This document shows positions 54,346-64,000 of a stretch of DNA of 64,000 nt, in pieces; positions within the stretch are counted from its first letter, which is position 1, and each line of letters begins with the position of its first letter. The notes below the pieces were generated by a model. That model was not told where the DNA came from, did not search any database, and was given only the letters and a program-made list of their open reading frames with translations. A program made the position numbers and the translations under genes. This stretch comes from Variovorax paradoxus (lineage in GTDB: Bacteria; Pseudomonadota; Gammaproteobacteria; Burkholderiales; Burkholderiaceae_C): the NCBI RefSeq assembly GCF_000834655.1, contig NZ_JXQQ01000020.1:62001-126000 (forward strand). The letters run 5' to 3'.

Positions 54346-56268
54346 ATGGATGTGATCAGCAACTTTGCCGCCCGCTACGAGCGCACCCGCGAGGAGGTGA
54401 TCTCCCTGCAGGAATACCTGGATATCTGCAAGCGAGATCGCACCGCCTACGCCACTGCCTCCGAGCGAATGCTCAAGGCCATTGGCGAGCCGGAGCTGGT
54501 CGATACGCGCAACGACCCCCGCCTTTCGCGCATCTTCGCCAACAAGGTCATCAAGATCTACCCGGCGTTCAAGGAGTTCTACGGCATGGAGGACGCCATC
54601 GAACAGGTGGTGTCCTATTTCCGACATGCCGCGCAGGGGCTGGAAGAAAAGAAGCAAATCCTTTACCTCCTGGGTCCGGTCGGCGGCGGCAAGAGCTCCA
54701 TCGCGGAGCGCCTGAAGCAGCTCATGGAGCACGTGCCCTTCTATGCGATCCACGGCTCTCCGGTGAACGAATCGCCGCTGGGGCTCTTCGACCTGCTCGA
54801 AGACGGCGAGATCCTTGAAAAGGAATACGGCATTCCGCGCCGTTACCTGAATCGAATTCTCTCTCCCTGGGCCGTCAAGCGCCTGGAGGAATACGGCGGC
54901 GACATCCGCCAGTTCAAGGTGGTCAAGCGCTTCCCGTCGGTGCTCAGGCAGATCGCGGTCGCCAAGACCGAGCCGGGCGACGAGAACAACCAGGACATCT
55001 CCTCGCTGGTCGGCAAGGTCGACATCCGCAAGCTGGAGACCTATGCCCAGGATGACCCGGACGCCTACGCCTACTCCGGTGGGCTGTGCCTGGCCAACCA
55101 GGGCCTCCTGGAATTCGTGGAAATGTTCAAGGCGCCCATCAAGGTGCTGCACCCGCTGCTCACGGCGACGCAGGAGAGCAACTTCAAGGGCACCGAAGGT
55201 TTCGGCGCCATCCCGTTCGACGGCATCGTGCTGGCCCACAGCAACGAGAGCGAGTGGAAGGCCTTCCGCAACAACAAGAACAACGAGGCCTTCCTCGACC
55301 GGATCTACATCGTCAAGGTGCCCTACTGCCTGCGCGCATCGGAAGAGATCAAGATCTACGAGAAGCTGGTGCGCAACTCGTCCCTTGCCCAGGCGCCCTG
55401 CGCGCCCGGCACCTTGCGCATGATGGCGCAGCTGTCGGTGCTCACCCGCCTGAAGGAGCCCGAGAACTCCAGCACCTTCAGCAAGATGCAGGTGTACGAC
55501 GGCGAAAGCCTGAAGGACACCGACCCCAAGGCCAAGTCGATCCAGGAGTACCGCGACTACGCGGGCGTCGACGAGGGCATGAGCGGCGTCTCCACGCGCT
55601 TCGCCTTCAAGATCATCTCCAAGGTCTTCAACTTCGACAGCTCCGAGGTCGCAGCCAACCCGGTGCACCTGATGTACGTGCTCGAGCAGCAGATCGAGCG
55701 CGAGCAGTTCGCGCCGGAGGTCGAGCAGAAGTACATCAGCTACATCAAGGAGTTGCTGGCGCCGCGCTATGCCGAGTTCATCGGCAAGGAGATCCAGACC
55801 GCGTACTTGGAGAGCTACAGCGAGTACGGCCAGAACATCTTCGACCGCTACGTCACCTACGCCGACTACTGGATCCAAGACCAGGAGTTCCGCGACGTGG
55901 ACACGGGCGAAGTGTTCGACCGCGCCTCGCTCAACGCCGAACTCGAGAAGATCGAGCGGCCCGCTGGCATCGGCAACCCGAAGGACTTCCGCAACGAGAT
56001 CGTCAACTTCGTGCTGCGCGCACGGGCCGGCAACGCGGGGCGCAACCCGGCGTGGACCAGTTATGAAAAGCTGCGCGCAGTGATCGAGAAGAAGATGTTC
56101 TCCAACACCGAAGAGCTTCTGCCGGTGATCAGCTTCAACACCAAGAGCAGCGCCGACGAGCAGAAGAAGCACGAGGACTTCGTCACGCGCATGGTCGAGA
56201 AGGGCTACACCGCCAAGCAGGTGCGCCTGCTCTGCGAGTGGTACCTGCGCGTGCGCAAGAGTTCATAA
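54346..56268 (+). CDS. prkA: PrkA/YeaG serine protein kinase (AAA+ type)
   Basis: 640 residues, the usual length. An AAA+-like N-terminal domain with Walker A GPVGGGKS at about 110-117 is followed by the PrkA C-terminal domain; ESPLGLFDLLEDGEILEKEYGIP and SYSEYGQNIFDRYVTYADYWIQD are family hallmarks. GGAGG is 7 bases before the ATG at 54346, so the in-frame GTG two codons earlier is not needed. It heads the trio prkA-yeaH-spoVR, associated in other bacteria with stationary-phase and nitrogen-stress survival. Targets of the kinase are unknown here. Confidence 0.95.
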   Translation: MDVISNFAARYERTREEVISLQEYLDICKRDRTAYATASERMLKAIGEPELVDTRNDPRLSRIFANKVIKIYPAFKEFYGMEDAIEQVVSYFRHAAQGLEEKKQILYLLGPVGGGKSSIAERLKQLMEHVPFYAIHGSPVNESPLGLFDLLEDGEILEKEYGIPRRYLNRILSPWAVKRLEEYGGDIRQFKVVKRFPSVLRQIAVAKTEPGDENNQDISSLVGKVDIRKLETYAQDDPDAYAYSGGLCLANQGLLEFVEMFKAPIKVLHPLLTATQESNFKGTEGFGAIPFDGIVLAHSNESEWKAFRNNKNNEAFLDRIYIVKVPYCLRASEEIKIYEKLVRNSSLAQAPCAPGTLRMMAQLSVLTRLKEPENSSTFSKMQVYDGESLKDTDPKAKSIQEYRDYAGVDEGMSGVSTRFAFKIISKVFNFDSSEVAANPVHLMYVLEQQIEREQFAPEVEQKYISYIKELLAPRYAEFIGKEIQTAYLESYSEYGQNIFDRYVTYADYWIQDQEFRDVDTGEVFDRASLNAELEKIERPAGIGNPKDFRNEIVNFVLRARAGNAGRNPAWTSYEKLRAVIEKKMFSNTEELLPVISFNTKSSADEQKKHEDFVTRMVEKGYTAKQVRLLCEWYLRVRKSS

Positions 56269-56317
56269 CGTCGGCACCTGAATCGTCCTCTTCTTTGCAA
56301 GGAGCTTTGACATCATC

Positions 56318-57610
56318 GTGGCCATCCTGCAGCAGATCATCGACCGCCGGCTATCGGGCAAGAACAAGTCCATCGGCAACCGCGAGCGCTTCCTTCGGCG
56401 CTACAAGGGGCAGATCCAGGAGGCGGTGCGGCGCGCAGTGAGCGGCCGCAACATCCGCGAGCTGGAGCAAGGCGAAGACGTGACCCTGCCGCGGCACGAT
56501 GTGTCCGAGCCGGTGTTCGGGCACGCCCGTGGCGGTGACCGCGAATACGTGCATCCGGGAAACCAGGAGTACCTGAAAGGCGACCGCATCGCGCGCCCCG
56601 AAGGCCAGGGCGGCGGCGGCTCGGGCAGCGGCGAGGCGGGCGACGGGGGCGAAGGCGAGGACGACTTCGTCTTTCGCCTCACGCGCGAAGAGTTCATGCG
56701 CGTCTTCTTCGACGACCTGGCGCTGCCGCATCTCATCCGCACGCAGATCGCCGACGTGCCCGAGTGGAAGAGCCATCGCGCGGGCTTCACGAGCGACGGG
56801 TCGCCCAACAACCTGCATGTGGTGCGCTCGATGCGCGGGGCGCTCGCGCGCCGCATCGCGCTGGGCGGCGAACCGCGCAAGGAGCTCAAGCGCCTCGAGG
56901 CACATTTGCTCCATCTGAAGGCGCATCCGCAGGCCGCGACGGCGCTGATCGAGAAGGAAATCCGCGAGACCGAGGAGCTCATCGCCGAACTGCGCCGCAC
57001 CATGCGGCACGTGCCCTACATCGATCCGATCGACCTGCGCTACCGCAACCGCGTGAAGACCCCGGTGCCCAGCGCCAAGGCCGTGATGTTCTGCCTCATG
57101 GACGTGTCGGGCTCGATGGACGAGGCGCGCAAGGACATGGCCAAGCGCTTCTTCATGCTGCTTTATATGTTCCTCACGCGGCACTACGAGAAGATCGACC
57201 TCGTGTTCCTGCGCCACCACACGCAGGCGCAGGAAGTGACCGAGGAAGAGTTCTTCCACGCCACCGAGACCGGCGGCACCGTGGTCTCGAGCGCGCTGGT
57301 GCTGATGGACGAGATCATCAAGGCGCGCTACCCCAGCGGCGAATGGAATGTCTACGGCGCGCAGGCCAGCGACGGCGACAACTGGCACCAGGACAGCGGC
57401 CGCTGCCGCGAGCTGCTGGTCAACGACATCCTGCCGATGGTGCGCTACTACGCCTACGTGCAGGTGGCCGAGACCGAGCAGAACCTCTGGCAGGAATACG
57501 CGCAGCTCGAGGGCGTGCAGCCCAACTTCGCGATGCGCAAGGTCTCCGACGCACAGGACATCTACCCCGTGTTTCGCGACCTGTTCAAGAAGGAAGGGGT
57601 GACCTCATGA
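56318..57610 (+). CDS. yeaH: YeaH/DUF444 family protein with von Willebrand A-type domain
   Basis: 430 residues. The N-terminus IDRRLSGKNKSIGNRERFLRRYK is the family signature, then a Gly-rich hydrophilic stretch (about 95-112) and a C-terminal VWA-like domain with a MIDAS motif (MDVSGSMDEARKDMAKRFF). It works with PrkA in an unknown way. No ATG start is available; the GTG at 56318 is 13 bases from AAGGAG, longer than usual, and two ATC codons lie nearer. Its TGA overlaps the small bridging frame at 57607. Confidence 0.92.
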   Translation: MAILQQIIDRRLSGKNKSIGNRERFLRRYKGQIQEAVRRAVSGRNIRELEQGEDVTLPRHDVSEPVFGHARGGDREYVHPGNQEYLKGDRIARPEGQGGGGSGSGEAGDGGEGEDDFVFRLTREEFMRVFFDDLALPHLIRTQIADVPEWKSHRAGFTSDGSPNNLHVVRSMRGALARRIALGGEPRKELKRLEAHLLHLKAHPQAATALIEKEIRETEELIAELRRTMRHVPYIDPIDLRYRNRVKTPVPSAKAVMFCLMDVSGSMDEARKDMAKRFFMLLYMFLTRHYEKIDLVFLRHHTQAQEVTEEEFFHATETGGTVVSSALVLMDEIIKARYPSGEWNVYGAQASDGDNWHQDSGRCRELLVNDILPMVRYYAYVQVAETEQNLWQEYAQLEGVQPNFAMRKVSDAQDIYPVFRDLFKKEGVTS

Positions 57611-57675
57611 GCGCCGCGCCCGGCCGCCCCAAGCAAGCTCGCACCGCAGTGCGAAGCACGGAGGTACTCCAATGA
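57607..57675 (+). CDS. 22-codon bridging frame between yeaH and spoVR
   Basis: ATG at 57607 overlaps the yeaH stop (ATGA) and its own TGA (57673-57675) overlaps the spoVR ATG (ATGA), so it exactly fills the gap between the genes. The encoded peptide (MSAAPGRPKQARTAVRSTEV...) has no recognisable similarity. A hairpin, CGCAC/GTGCG near 57640-57655, lies inside it. It probably serves as a translational link more than as a functional peptide. Confidence 0.4.
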   Translation: MSAAPGRPKQARTAVRSTEVLQ

Positions 57676-59225
57676 CCACTTCCGCCACCGACCGCCCTCC
57701 TGCAGAGTCGGGCCCGAAACTGGAGCGCCTGCCCAGCCCCTCGGACTGGACCTTCGAGCTCATCGAGACTTACCACACCGAAATCGCCAAGACGGCCAAG
57801 GGCTTCGGCCTGGACACCTACCCCAACCAGCTGGAGGTGATCACCGCCGAGCAGATGATGGATGCCTACGCCAGCGTGGGCATGCCCATGATCTATCGCC
57901 ACTGGTCGTACGGCAAACAGTTCATCGCGACCGAGAAGAACTACAAGCGCGGCCACATGGGCCTGGCGTACGAGATCGTCATCAACTCCGACCCGTGCAT
58001 CGCCTACCTCATGGAAGAAAACACCATGGCCATGCAGGCCCTGGTGATCGCGCACGCGGCCTATGGCCACAACAGCTTCTTCAAGGGCAACTACCTGTTC
58101 CGGATGTGGACCGATGCGTCGTCGATCATCGACTACCTCGTCTATGCGCGCCACTACATCGCCGAGTGCGAGGAGCGGCACGGCCTCGATGCGGTCGAGG
58201 AACTGCTCGACTCCTGCCACGCGCTGATGAACTACGGCGTGGACCGCTATCGCCGTCCGCAGAAGCGCTCGCTCGCGCAAGAGAGCGTGCAGCGCGCGGA
58301 CCGCGAGCGCCACATGCAGCAGCAGGTCAACGACCTGTGGCGCACGCTGCCCAAGCGCGCCGAGCAGGCGGCCGAATCCGACGCGACGCGCCGCTTTCCA
58401 TCCGAACCGCAGGAGAACCTGCTCTACTTCATCGAGAAGAATGCGGCGCTGCTCGAACCCTGGCAGCGCGAAGTGGTGCGCATCGTGCGCAAGATCGCGC
58501 AGTACTTCTACCCGCAGCGCCAGACCCAGGTGATGAACGAAGGCTGGGCCACCTTCTGGCACTACACGCTGCTCAACACGATGTACGAGCGCGGCCAGCT
58601 GGCCGACGGCTTCATGATGGAATGGCTCAGCTCGCACACGGGCGTGATCTTCCAGCCACCGGTGGGCCACCGCGCCTACAGCGGCATCAACCCCTATGCG
58701 CTGGGCTTTGCGATGTTCACCGAGCTGCGCCGCATCTGCGAGAAGCCGACCGCGGAAGACCGCCGCTGGTTCCCCGACTTCGCGGGCAGCGACTGGGTCA
58801 AGACGCTCGACTACGCGATGCGCAACTTCAAGGACGAGAGCTTCATCGGTCAGTTCCTGAGCCCGAAGACGATGCGCGACTTCCGCCTGTTCTCGATTCG
58901 CGACTTCCAGAGCGAAGCCGAGCTCGAGGTCTCCGCCATACACGACGACAGCGGCTACCAGTCGCTGCGCGAATCGCTCTCGCGCCAGTACGACATCAGC
59001 AGCCGCGAGCCCGACATCCAGGTGTGGAACGTGGCCACGCGCGGCGACCGGTCGCTCACGCTGCGGCACACGCAGCGCAACAACCTGCCGCTGCACGATG
59101 GGGCCGAAGAAGTGCTCAAGCACGTCGCGCGGCTCTGGGGCTTCGATGTGCACCTGGAGAGCATCGACAGTGCGGGCCGCATCAGCCGCAGCTGGAAGGC
59201 GACTGCCCCCAGGCAGATGTACTAG
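57672..59225 (+). CDS. spoVR: SpoVR family protein (YcgB-like)
   Basis: 517 residues. Family hallmarks include FGLDTYPNQLEVITAEQMMDAY, YRHWSYGKQF, INSDPCIAYLMEEN and AHAAYGHNSFFKGNYLF. The biochemical role of SpoVR proteins is unsettled; they are co-inherited with PrkA and YeaH, as seen here. GGAGG lies a few bases before the ATG at 57672. Convergent with aroQ, 16 bases between stops. Confidence 0.95.
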   Translation: MTTSATDRPPAESGPKLERLPSPSDWTFELIETYHTEIAKTAKGFGLDTYPNQLEVITAEQMMDAYASVGMPMIYRHWSYGKQFIATEKNYKRGHMGLAYEIVINSDPCIAYLMEENTMAMQALVIAHAAYGHNSFFKGNYLFRMWTDASSIIDYLVYARHYIAECEERHGLDAVEELLDSCHALMNYGVDRYRRPQKRSLAQESVQRADRERHMQQQVNDLWRTLPKRAEQAAESDATRRFPSEPQENLLYFIEKNAALLEPWQREVVRIVRKIAQYFYPQRQTQVMNEGWATFWHYTLLNTMYERGQLADGFMMEWLSSHTGVIFQPPVGHRAYSGINPYALGFAMFTELRRICEKPTAEDRRWFPDFAGSDWVKTLDYAMRNFKDESFIGQFLSPKTMRDFRLFSIRDFQSEAELEVSAIHDDSGYQSLRESLSRQYDISSREPDIQVWNVATRGDRSLTLRHTQRNNLPLHDGAEEVLKHVARLWGFDVHLESIDSAGRISRSWKATAPRQMY

Positions 59226-59241
59226 CTGGCGCGTCGGCGCA

Positions 59242-59682
59242 TCAGGGCACCAGCGCGGCGATCGCCAGCGTGTAGCCCTTCACGCCCAGTCCCACGATGA
59301 TCCCGCGCGCCGCGGGCGAGATGTACGACTTGTGGCGGAACTCCTCCCGCGCATGCACGTTCGAGATGTGCAGCTCGATCAGCGGCACGCTCGCGCCCTT
59401 GATGGCATCGTGCAGCGCGATCGAGGTGTGGGTGTAGGCGCCGGGGTTCATCACCACGCCGAGCATGTGGCCCGCGGCCACTTCGCGGCCTGCCTCCTGG
59501 ATCCAGTCGACCAGCACGCCCTCGTGGTTCGACTGTCGGCATTCGATCTCGACGCCGAGCTTCGCGCCCGTGTCCTTGCACAGGCGCTCGACATCGGCCA
59601 GCGTGTCGCGTCCGTATTGCTCGGGCTCGCGCGTGCCGAGCAGGTTGAGGTTCGGGCCGTTGAGGACGAGGATTTTCTTCAT
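59242..59682 (-). CDS. aroQ: 3-dehydroquinate dehydratase, type II
   Basis: 146 residues, the usual type II length. The N-terminus [21 protein letters not shown] includes the catalytic Arg and Tyr loop; [24 protein letters not shown] and [19 protein letters not shown] (read here as [20 protein letters not shown]) carry the catalytic His and binding residues. Third step of the shikimate pathway. Transcribed alone, diverging from the Rieske protein gene. Confidence 0.96.
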   Translation of the reverse strand: MKKILVLNGPNLNLLGTREPEQYGRDTLADVERLCKDTGAKLGVEIECRQSNHEGVLVDWIQEAGREVAAGHMLGVVMNPGAYTHTSIALHDAIKGASVPLIELHISNVHAREEFRHKSYISPAARGIIVGLGVKGYTLAIAALVP

Positions 59683-59753
59683 GATGAATGAGGGTCGGGT
59701 CGAGGCGGAGACGACAATTATGGTCGCCTCCCGGCCCTGAGAAATCCGCCCCC

Positions 59754-60437
59754 ATGAACACTGACGCCACCCCTCACGACATATCCCGCTGGCACCCCGT
59801 GGCCCCCTCGGCCGACCTGCGCCCCGGAGCCAACATCGTCGCGGGCTTCGCAGAGGGCCAGGAGCTCGCGCTCTGGCGCTCCGCCGGCGGTGCGGCCCAG
59901 GCCTGGGAGAACCGCTGCCCGCACCGCAGCGTGCGCTTCACGCTCGGCCAGGTCATCGAGGACCGCCTCGCCTGCGCGTACCACGGCTGGCAGTACGCCG
60001 CGGGCAATGGGCAGTGCGTGAGCATTCCCGCGCACCCGGCGATGCAGGCGCCGCGCAACGTCTGCGCCAAGGTGTTCGGCGCGGTCGATGCGGCCGGCAT
60101 GCTGTGGGTCAACCTCGCGCAGGACGCGGCGGCTGCACCGCCCTCGCTGGCCGATGCCGTGCCGGCCGGCTGGCACTTCTGCCGCACGCTGACGCTGCGT
60201 GCCGGTGCGCACGAGGTGCGCGATGCGCTTGCGCGGCACGGTTTCGTCGCCGGGGTGGCGCAAGGTGCATGGCAAGGCGCGCTCGACGCGGTGAAGACCA
60301 TCGCGCTGATCCTCGATGCCCAGCCGCAACTCACCTTCGTCCACCTGTGGACCGAGGCCTCCCCCGATTCCGATGCGATGAAGACACTCCACAGCGCCGC
60401 CCGCAACCTGCGCAGCGCCATCGAAACCCAAGGCTGA
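59754..60437 (+). CDS. Rieske 2Fe-2S protein lacking a catalytic iron site (half of a split oxygenase)
   Basis: 227 residues. The first 120 read like the Rieske half of a ring-hydroxylating oxygenase alpha subunit: [20 protein letters not shown], cluster ligands Cys55-Pro-His57 and Cys74-x2-His77 (CPHR, CAYHGW), then WVNLAQD. The remaining 100 residues lie where the catalytic domain should start but are short and contain no D-x2-H-x4-H iron motif. The gene 9 bases downstream encodes an oxygenase-like protein that has that motif but no Rieske ligands, so the two probably form one enzyme. Confidence 0.88.
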   Translation: MNTDATPHDISRWHPVAPSADLRPGANIVAGFAEGQELALWRSAGGAAQAWENRCPHRSVRFTLGQVIEDRLACAYHGWQYAAGNGQCVSIPAHPAMQAPRNVCAKVFGAVDAAGMLWVNLAQDAAAAPPSLADAVPAGWHFCRTLTLRAGAHEVRDALARHGFVAGVAQGAWQGALDAVKTIALILDAQPQLTFVHLWTEASPDSDAMKTLHSAARNLRSAIETQG

Positions 60438-60446
60438 AGGAACCCG

Positions 60447-61310
60447 ATGCCCTTCGTCACAGACGACCCCAACATGCTCGACGACTGGCTCGTCGCCGGC
60501 CCCGCGACCGCGATCGCAGTTGCCTCGGAACAGAGGCCGCATGCCACCCGCCTCCTCGGCGAAACGCTGGCGCTCTGGGCCGATTCCGACGGCGCACCGC
60601 AATGCCGCATCGGCGCACAACCGCTGGCCGTGCAATCGCGCTACGGCTACCTCTGGGTCTGCCCCAGCGGCCGCCCCGCGCGACCGCTTTTCGCGTTCCC
60701 CGAATACACCGAGCCCGGCCGACGGACCGTCGATTGCGGCGGCATCGGCGTCGCGGTGTCGGGCTTGCGCGTGATCGAGAACTTCCTGGACATGGCGCAC
60801 TTCCCCTTCGTTCACGCCGACTATCTCGGCAAGGTGCCGCACACCGAAGTCGCGCAGTACAAAGTGGACATGGACCCCGCCACCGGCGAGATCTGGGCGA
60901 CCGACTGCCGCTTCTGGCAGCCCCGCGCCTCGGCCGCGCACGACAGCGGCGCCGACGTGCGCTACACCTACCGGGTGATGCAGCCCTTCTCGGCGATGCT
61001 CTACAAGTCGAGCATGCGGCCCGACGCGCAGGACGCGATCGGCCTCTTCCTTCAGCCGATCGACGACGAGCATGTGGTCGCGCACACGATCCTCGCCTGC
61101 TTCGACGACGTGTCCACCGACGCCGAACTCATCGCCTTCCAGCAGACCATCTTCGGACAGGACAAGCCGATCCTGGAGAACCACGCGTTCAAGCGCATGC
61201 CGCTCGAAGGCCGCGCCGAGACGCCGACGCGCGGCGACACCTCCTCGGTCACCTACCGCCGCTGGCTGCGCGAGCGCGGCATGCGCTTCGGCACGAGGGC
61301 GGCCGCATGA
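60447..61310 (+). CDS. Rieske oxygenase catalytic subunit without Rieske cluster ligands (other half of a split oxygenase)
   Basis: 287 residues. The catalytic motif ENFLDMAHFPFVH supplies Asp115 and iron ligands His118 and His123, and the C-terminal segment FGQDKPILENHAFKRMPL with GDTSSVTYRRWLRERG is that of O-demethylase-type oxygenases. The N-terminal 75 residues still resemble a Rieske fold (LALWADSDGA, YGYLWVCPSG) but the two cluster-binding loops with Cys and His are missing. AGGAA precedes the ATG, and its TGA overlaps the next ATG. Likely partner of the Rieske protein upstream; a reductase is not encoded nearby. Confidence 0.85.
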   Translation: MPFVTDDPNMLDDWLVAGPATAIAVASEQRPHATRLLGETLALWADSDGAPQCRIGAQPLAVQSRYGYLWVCPSGRPARPLFAFPEYTEPGRRTVDCGGIGVAVSGLRVIENFLDMAHFPFVHADYLGKVPHTEVAQYKVDMDPATGEIWATDCRFWQPRASAAHDSGADVRYTYRVMQPFSAMLYKSSMRPDAQDAIGLFLQPIDDEHVVAHTILACFDDVSTDAELIAFQQTIFGQDKPILENHAFKRMPLEGRAETPTRGDTSSVTYRRWLRERGMRFGTRAAA

Positions 61311-61957
61311 CGGCAACGCTGAAGCTCTACGACCACCCGCTTTCGGGCAATTGCTTCAAGGTGCGGCAGATGCTGGCGTGGCTCGGCGTTGCGCACGCGT
61401 GCGTACCGGTCGATTTCCATCCCGGCCGCGCGCACAAGTCGGCGGCGTTCCTCGCGAACGTCAATCCGCTCGGGCAGATTCCGGTGATCGACGACGGCGG
61501 CTTCGTGCTGCGCGATGCCCAGGCGATCCTGGTCTACCTTGCGAGCGGCTATGACGCGCACCACCGCTGGTACCCAGGCGACTCCAGGCTGCGCGGTCAG
61601 GTCGCGATGTGGCTCGCCACCGCAGACGAGATCACCCGCACCGCCTCGGCCGCCCGGCTCCACGATGCGCTGGGCTACCACCACCTGGACATCGAGGCGT
61701 GCCGCAGCGGCGCGCGCGCCATCTTCCGCGTGCTCGACGACCACCTCGCCGAGCAGGCGAGCGCAGGCCTGCGCTGGCTGGCTTCGGCGTCCGATCCGAC
61801 GATTGCCGACCTCGCCTGCTTCCCGTATGTCGCGCTGGCCAGCGAAGGCGGCATCTCGCTCGACGAGTTCCCGGCCCTCCGAAACTGGGTCTGGGATTTC
61901 CGACACCTGCCCGGGTTCATCGGGATGTCGGGTATCTTCCCTGCTGGCCCGGCCTGA
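61307..61957 (+). CDS. Glutathione S-transferase family protein
   Basis: 216 residues: thioredoxin-fold domain (LKLYDHPLSGNCFKVRQML, with Ser in HPLSGN as likely catalytic residue; GQIPVIDDGG; RDAQAILVYLA) and helical C-terminal domain with SDPTIADLACFPYV. Translationally coupled (ATGA) to the catalytic oxygenase subunit, so it belongs to the same pathway, perhaps conjugating or isomerising its product with glutathione. Confidence 0.9.
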   Translation: MTATLKLYDHPLSGNCFKVRQMLAWLGVAHACVPVDFHPGRAHKSAAFLANVNPLGQIPVIDDGGFVLRDAQAILVYLASGYDAHHRWYPGDSRLRGQVAMWLATADEITRTASAARLHDALGYHHLDIEACRSGARAIFRVLDDHLAEQASAGLRWLASASDPTIADLACFPYVALASEGGISLDEFPALRNWVWDFRHLPGFIGMSGIFPAGPA

Positions 61958-62017
61958 GTATTCTTGGGCGCTCGCCTCCCCATTACCTCCCTCCCCCCTC
62001 ATTCCCCCGAATCCGCC

Positions 62018-63124
<1,107 letters not shown>

Positions 63125-63143
63125 CGCTCGCAAGGCACCAGCC

Positions 63144-64000
63144 ATGAATCGCATGGAGCCATTGCGCAAGATCGAGGCAGGCGTCCTCGAAGTCGCCTAC
63201 TACGAAACCGGCCCCGCAGACGGGCCGCCCGTGCTGCTGATGCACGGCTTTCCGTACGACATCCACACCTACGCCGAAGTCGCGCCGATGCTCGCCGCCC
63301 ACGACTGCCGCGTCATCGTGCCGTACATGCGCGGCTACGGCGGCACGCGCTTTCTGGCCGATGCCACGCCGCGCTCGGGCGAGCAGGCCGCATTCGGTGC
63401 CGACCTGCTCGCGCTGCTCGATGCATTGAAGATCGATCGCGCGGTCCTCGCCGGTTACGACTGGGGCGGCCGCGCCGCCTGCGTGGTCGCGGCGCTGTGG
63501 CCCGAGCGCTGCGCGGGGCTGGTCTCGCTCAACAGCTACAACATCCAGAACATCGCCAAGGCGATGGAGCCGGACACGGCCGAGAACGAGCACAGCCTTT
63601 GGTACCAGTACTACTTTCACAGCGAGCGCGGCCGCGCCGGCCTCGCGAAGGACCGCAACGCCATCGCGAAGCTGCTGTGGAAGCTGTGGTCGCCGACCTG
63701 GCAGTTCGACGACGCCACCTTCGCCCGCAGCGCCGCCGCCTTCGACCACCCCGACTTCGTCGACGTGGTGATCCATTCGTACCGCCACCGTTTCGGCCTC
63801 GTGCCGGGCGACCCGGCGTATGCGGACATCGAGCGCCGCCTCGCCGCGCAGCCCGCGATCGCCGTGCCCGCCATCACCTTCGACGGCATCGACGACGGCG
63901 TGCGGCCACCGGCCGATGCCTCGGCGCACGCGCACCGTTTCAGCGGCCCGCGCTCGCACCGCCTCGTGCCCGGCGCAGGCCACAACCTGCCGCAGGAAGC
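63144..64000 (+). CDS. Alpha/beta hydrolase, epoxide hydrolase/dehalogenase-like (3' end cut by window)
   Basis: 285 residues visible and the frame is open to the window end. HGFPYD near 34-39 is the oxyanion motif and VLAGYDWGGRAA places an Asp (about 106) at the nucleophile position, as in epoxide hydrolases and haloalkane dehalogenases, not the Ser of esterases. A late GAGHNLPQE supplies the catalytic His. It is thus not the S-formylglutathione hydrolase that often follows frmA. Probably co-transcribed with frmA (19-base gap). Confidence 0.85.
   Translation, partial: MNRMEPLRKIEAGVLEVAYYETGPADGPPVLLMHGFPYDIHTYAEVAPMLAAHDCRVIVPYMRGYGGTRFLADATPRSGEQAAFGADLLALLDALKIDRAVLAGYDWGGRAACVVAALWPERCAGLVSLNSYNIQNIAKAMEPDTAENEHSLWYQYYFHSERGRAGLAKDRNAIAKLLWKLWSPTWQFDDATFARSAAAFDHPDFVDVVIHSYRHRFGLVPGDPAYADIERRLAAQPAIAVPAITFDGIDDGVRPPADASAHAHRFSGPRSHRLVPGAGHNLPQE

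Overview
The window reads as a chromosomal segment of a high-GC betaproteobacterium of the order Burkholderiales, most likely Comamonadaceae and closest in style to Variovorax. This is an inference from codon use, the many orphan Bug/TctC solute receptors, the catabolic gene mix and several intergenic repeat families. I saw no rRNA, tRNA, CRISPR array, phage or insertion sequence.

Region 1 (1-5.2 kb): an HMG-CoA-lyase-like enzyme and a class III CoA-transferase (cut by the window edge) diverge from a LysR regulator, followed by a metallo-beta-lactamase-fold hydrolase, a DsbA-like oxidoreductase and a small monooxygenase that may carry a homopolymer frameshift. Region 2 (5.3-12 kb): a complete branched-chain-amino-acid-type ABC importer (receptor, LivH, LivM, LivG, LivF) on the minus strand, ending in a tannase/feruloyl-esterase lipoprotein. 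Region 3 (12-17 kb): a vanillate-demethylase-like pair (Rieske oxygenase and reductase) with its own FCD-type GntR regulator, divergent from a short MetE-like methyltransferase and a glutathione transferase, then a cardiolipin synthase. Region 4 (18.4-25.8 kb): a CecR-like TetR repressor divergent from a YbhG-YbhF-YbhS-YbhR-type ABC exporter with a NodT-type outer-membrane factor. Then come a sugar-kinase-fold (ROK) protein whose motif order is circularly permuted and a receptor-permease fusion of the osmoprotectant family.

Region 5 (28.5-47.6 kb) is a coherent hexuronate/aldarate regulon. Uronate dehydrogenase makes the aldarolactone, SMP-30-type lactonases can open it, GudD and GarD dehydrate glucarate and galactarate, KdgD converts the shared product to alpha-ketoglutarate semialdehyde, and an aldehyde dehydrogenase makes alpha-ketoglutarate. 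A TRAP transporter and four Bug receptors supply uptake. A second FCD-type GntR regulator sits at the divergence point, and matching operator-like sequences precede both it and the minus-strand operon.

Region 6 (47.7-53.6 kb) is housekeeping: phosphatidylserine decarboxylase, an HxlR-like regulator, an FKBP isomerase, and grpE-dnaK-dnaJ with a good sigma-32 promoter. An AT-rich non-coding island of about 600 bp, bounded by a direct repeat, separates these from the stress trio prkA-yeaH-spoVR, whose promoter resembles sigma-54. Region 7 (59.2-64 kb): aroQ, then a Rieske oxygenase that appears split over two genes (one keeps the iron-sulphur cluster, the other the catalytic iron), a glutathione transferase, glutathione-dependent formaldehyde dehydrogenase and an alpha/beta hydrolase cut by the window end. 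This layout suggests a demethylation pathway that disposes of formaldehyde.

The strongest points for follow-up are the permuted ROK protein, the split Rieske oxygenase, the flanked AT-rich island before prkA, the 20-bp periodic array at 10501-10600 and the dispersed intergenic elements.
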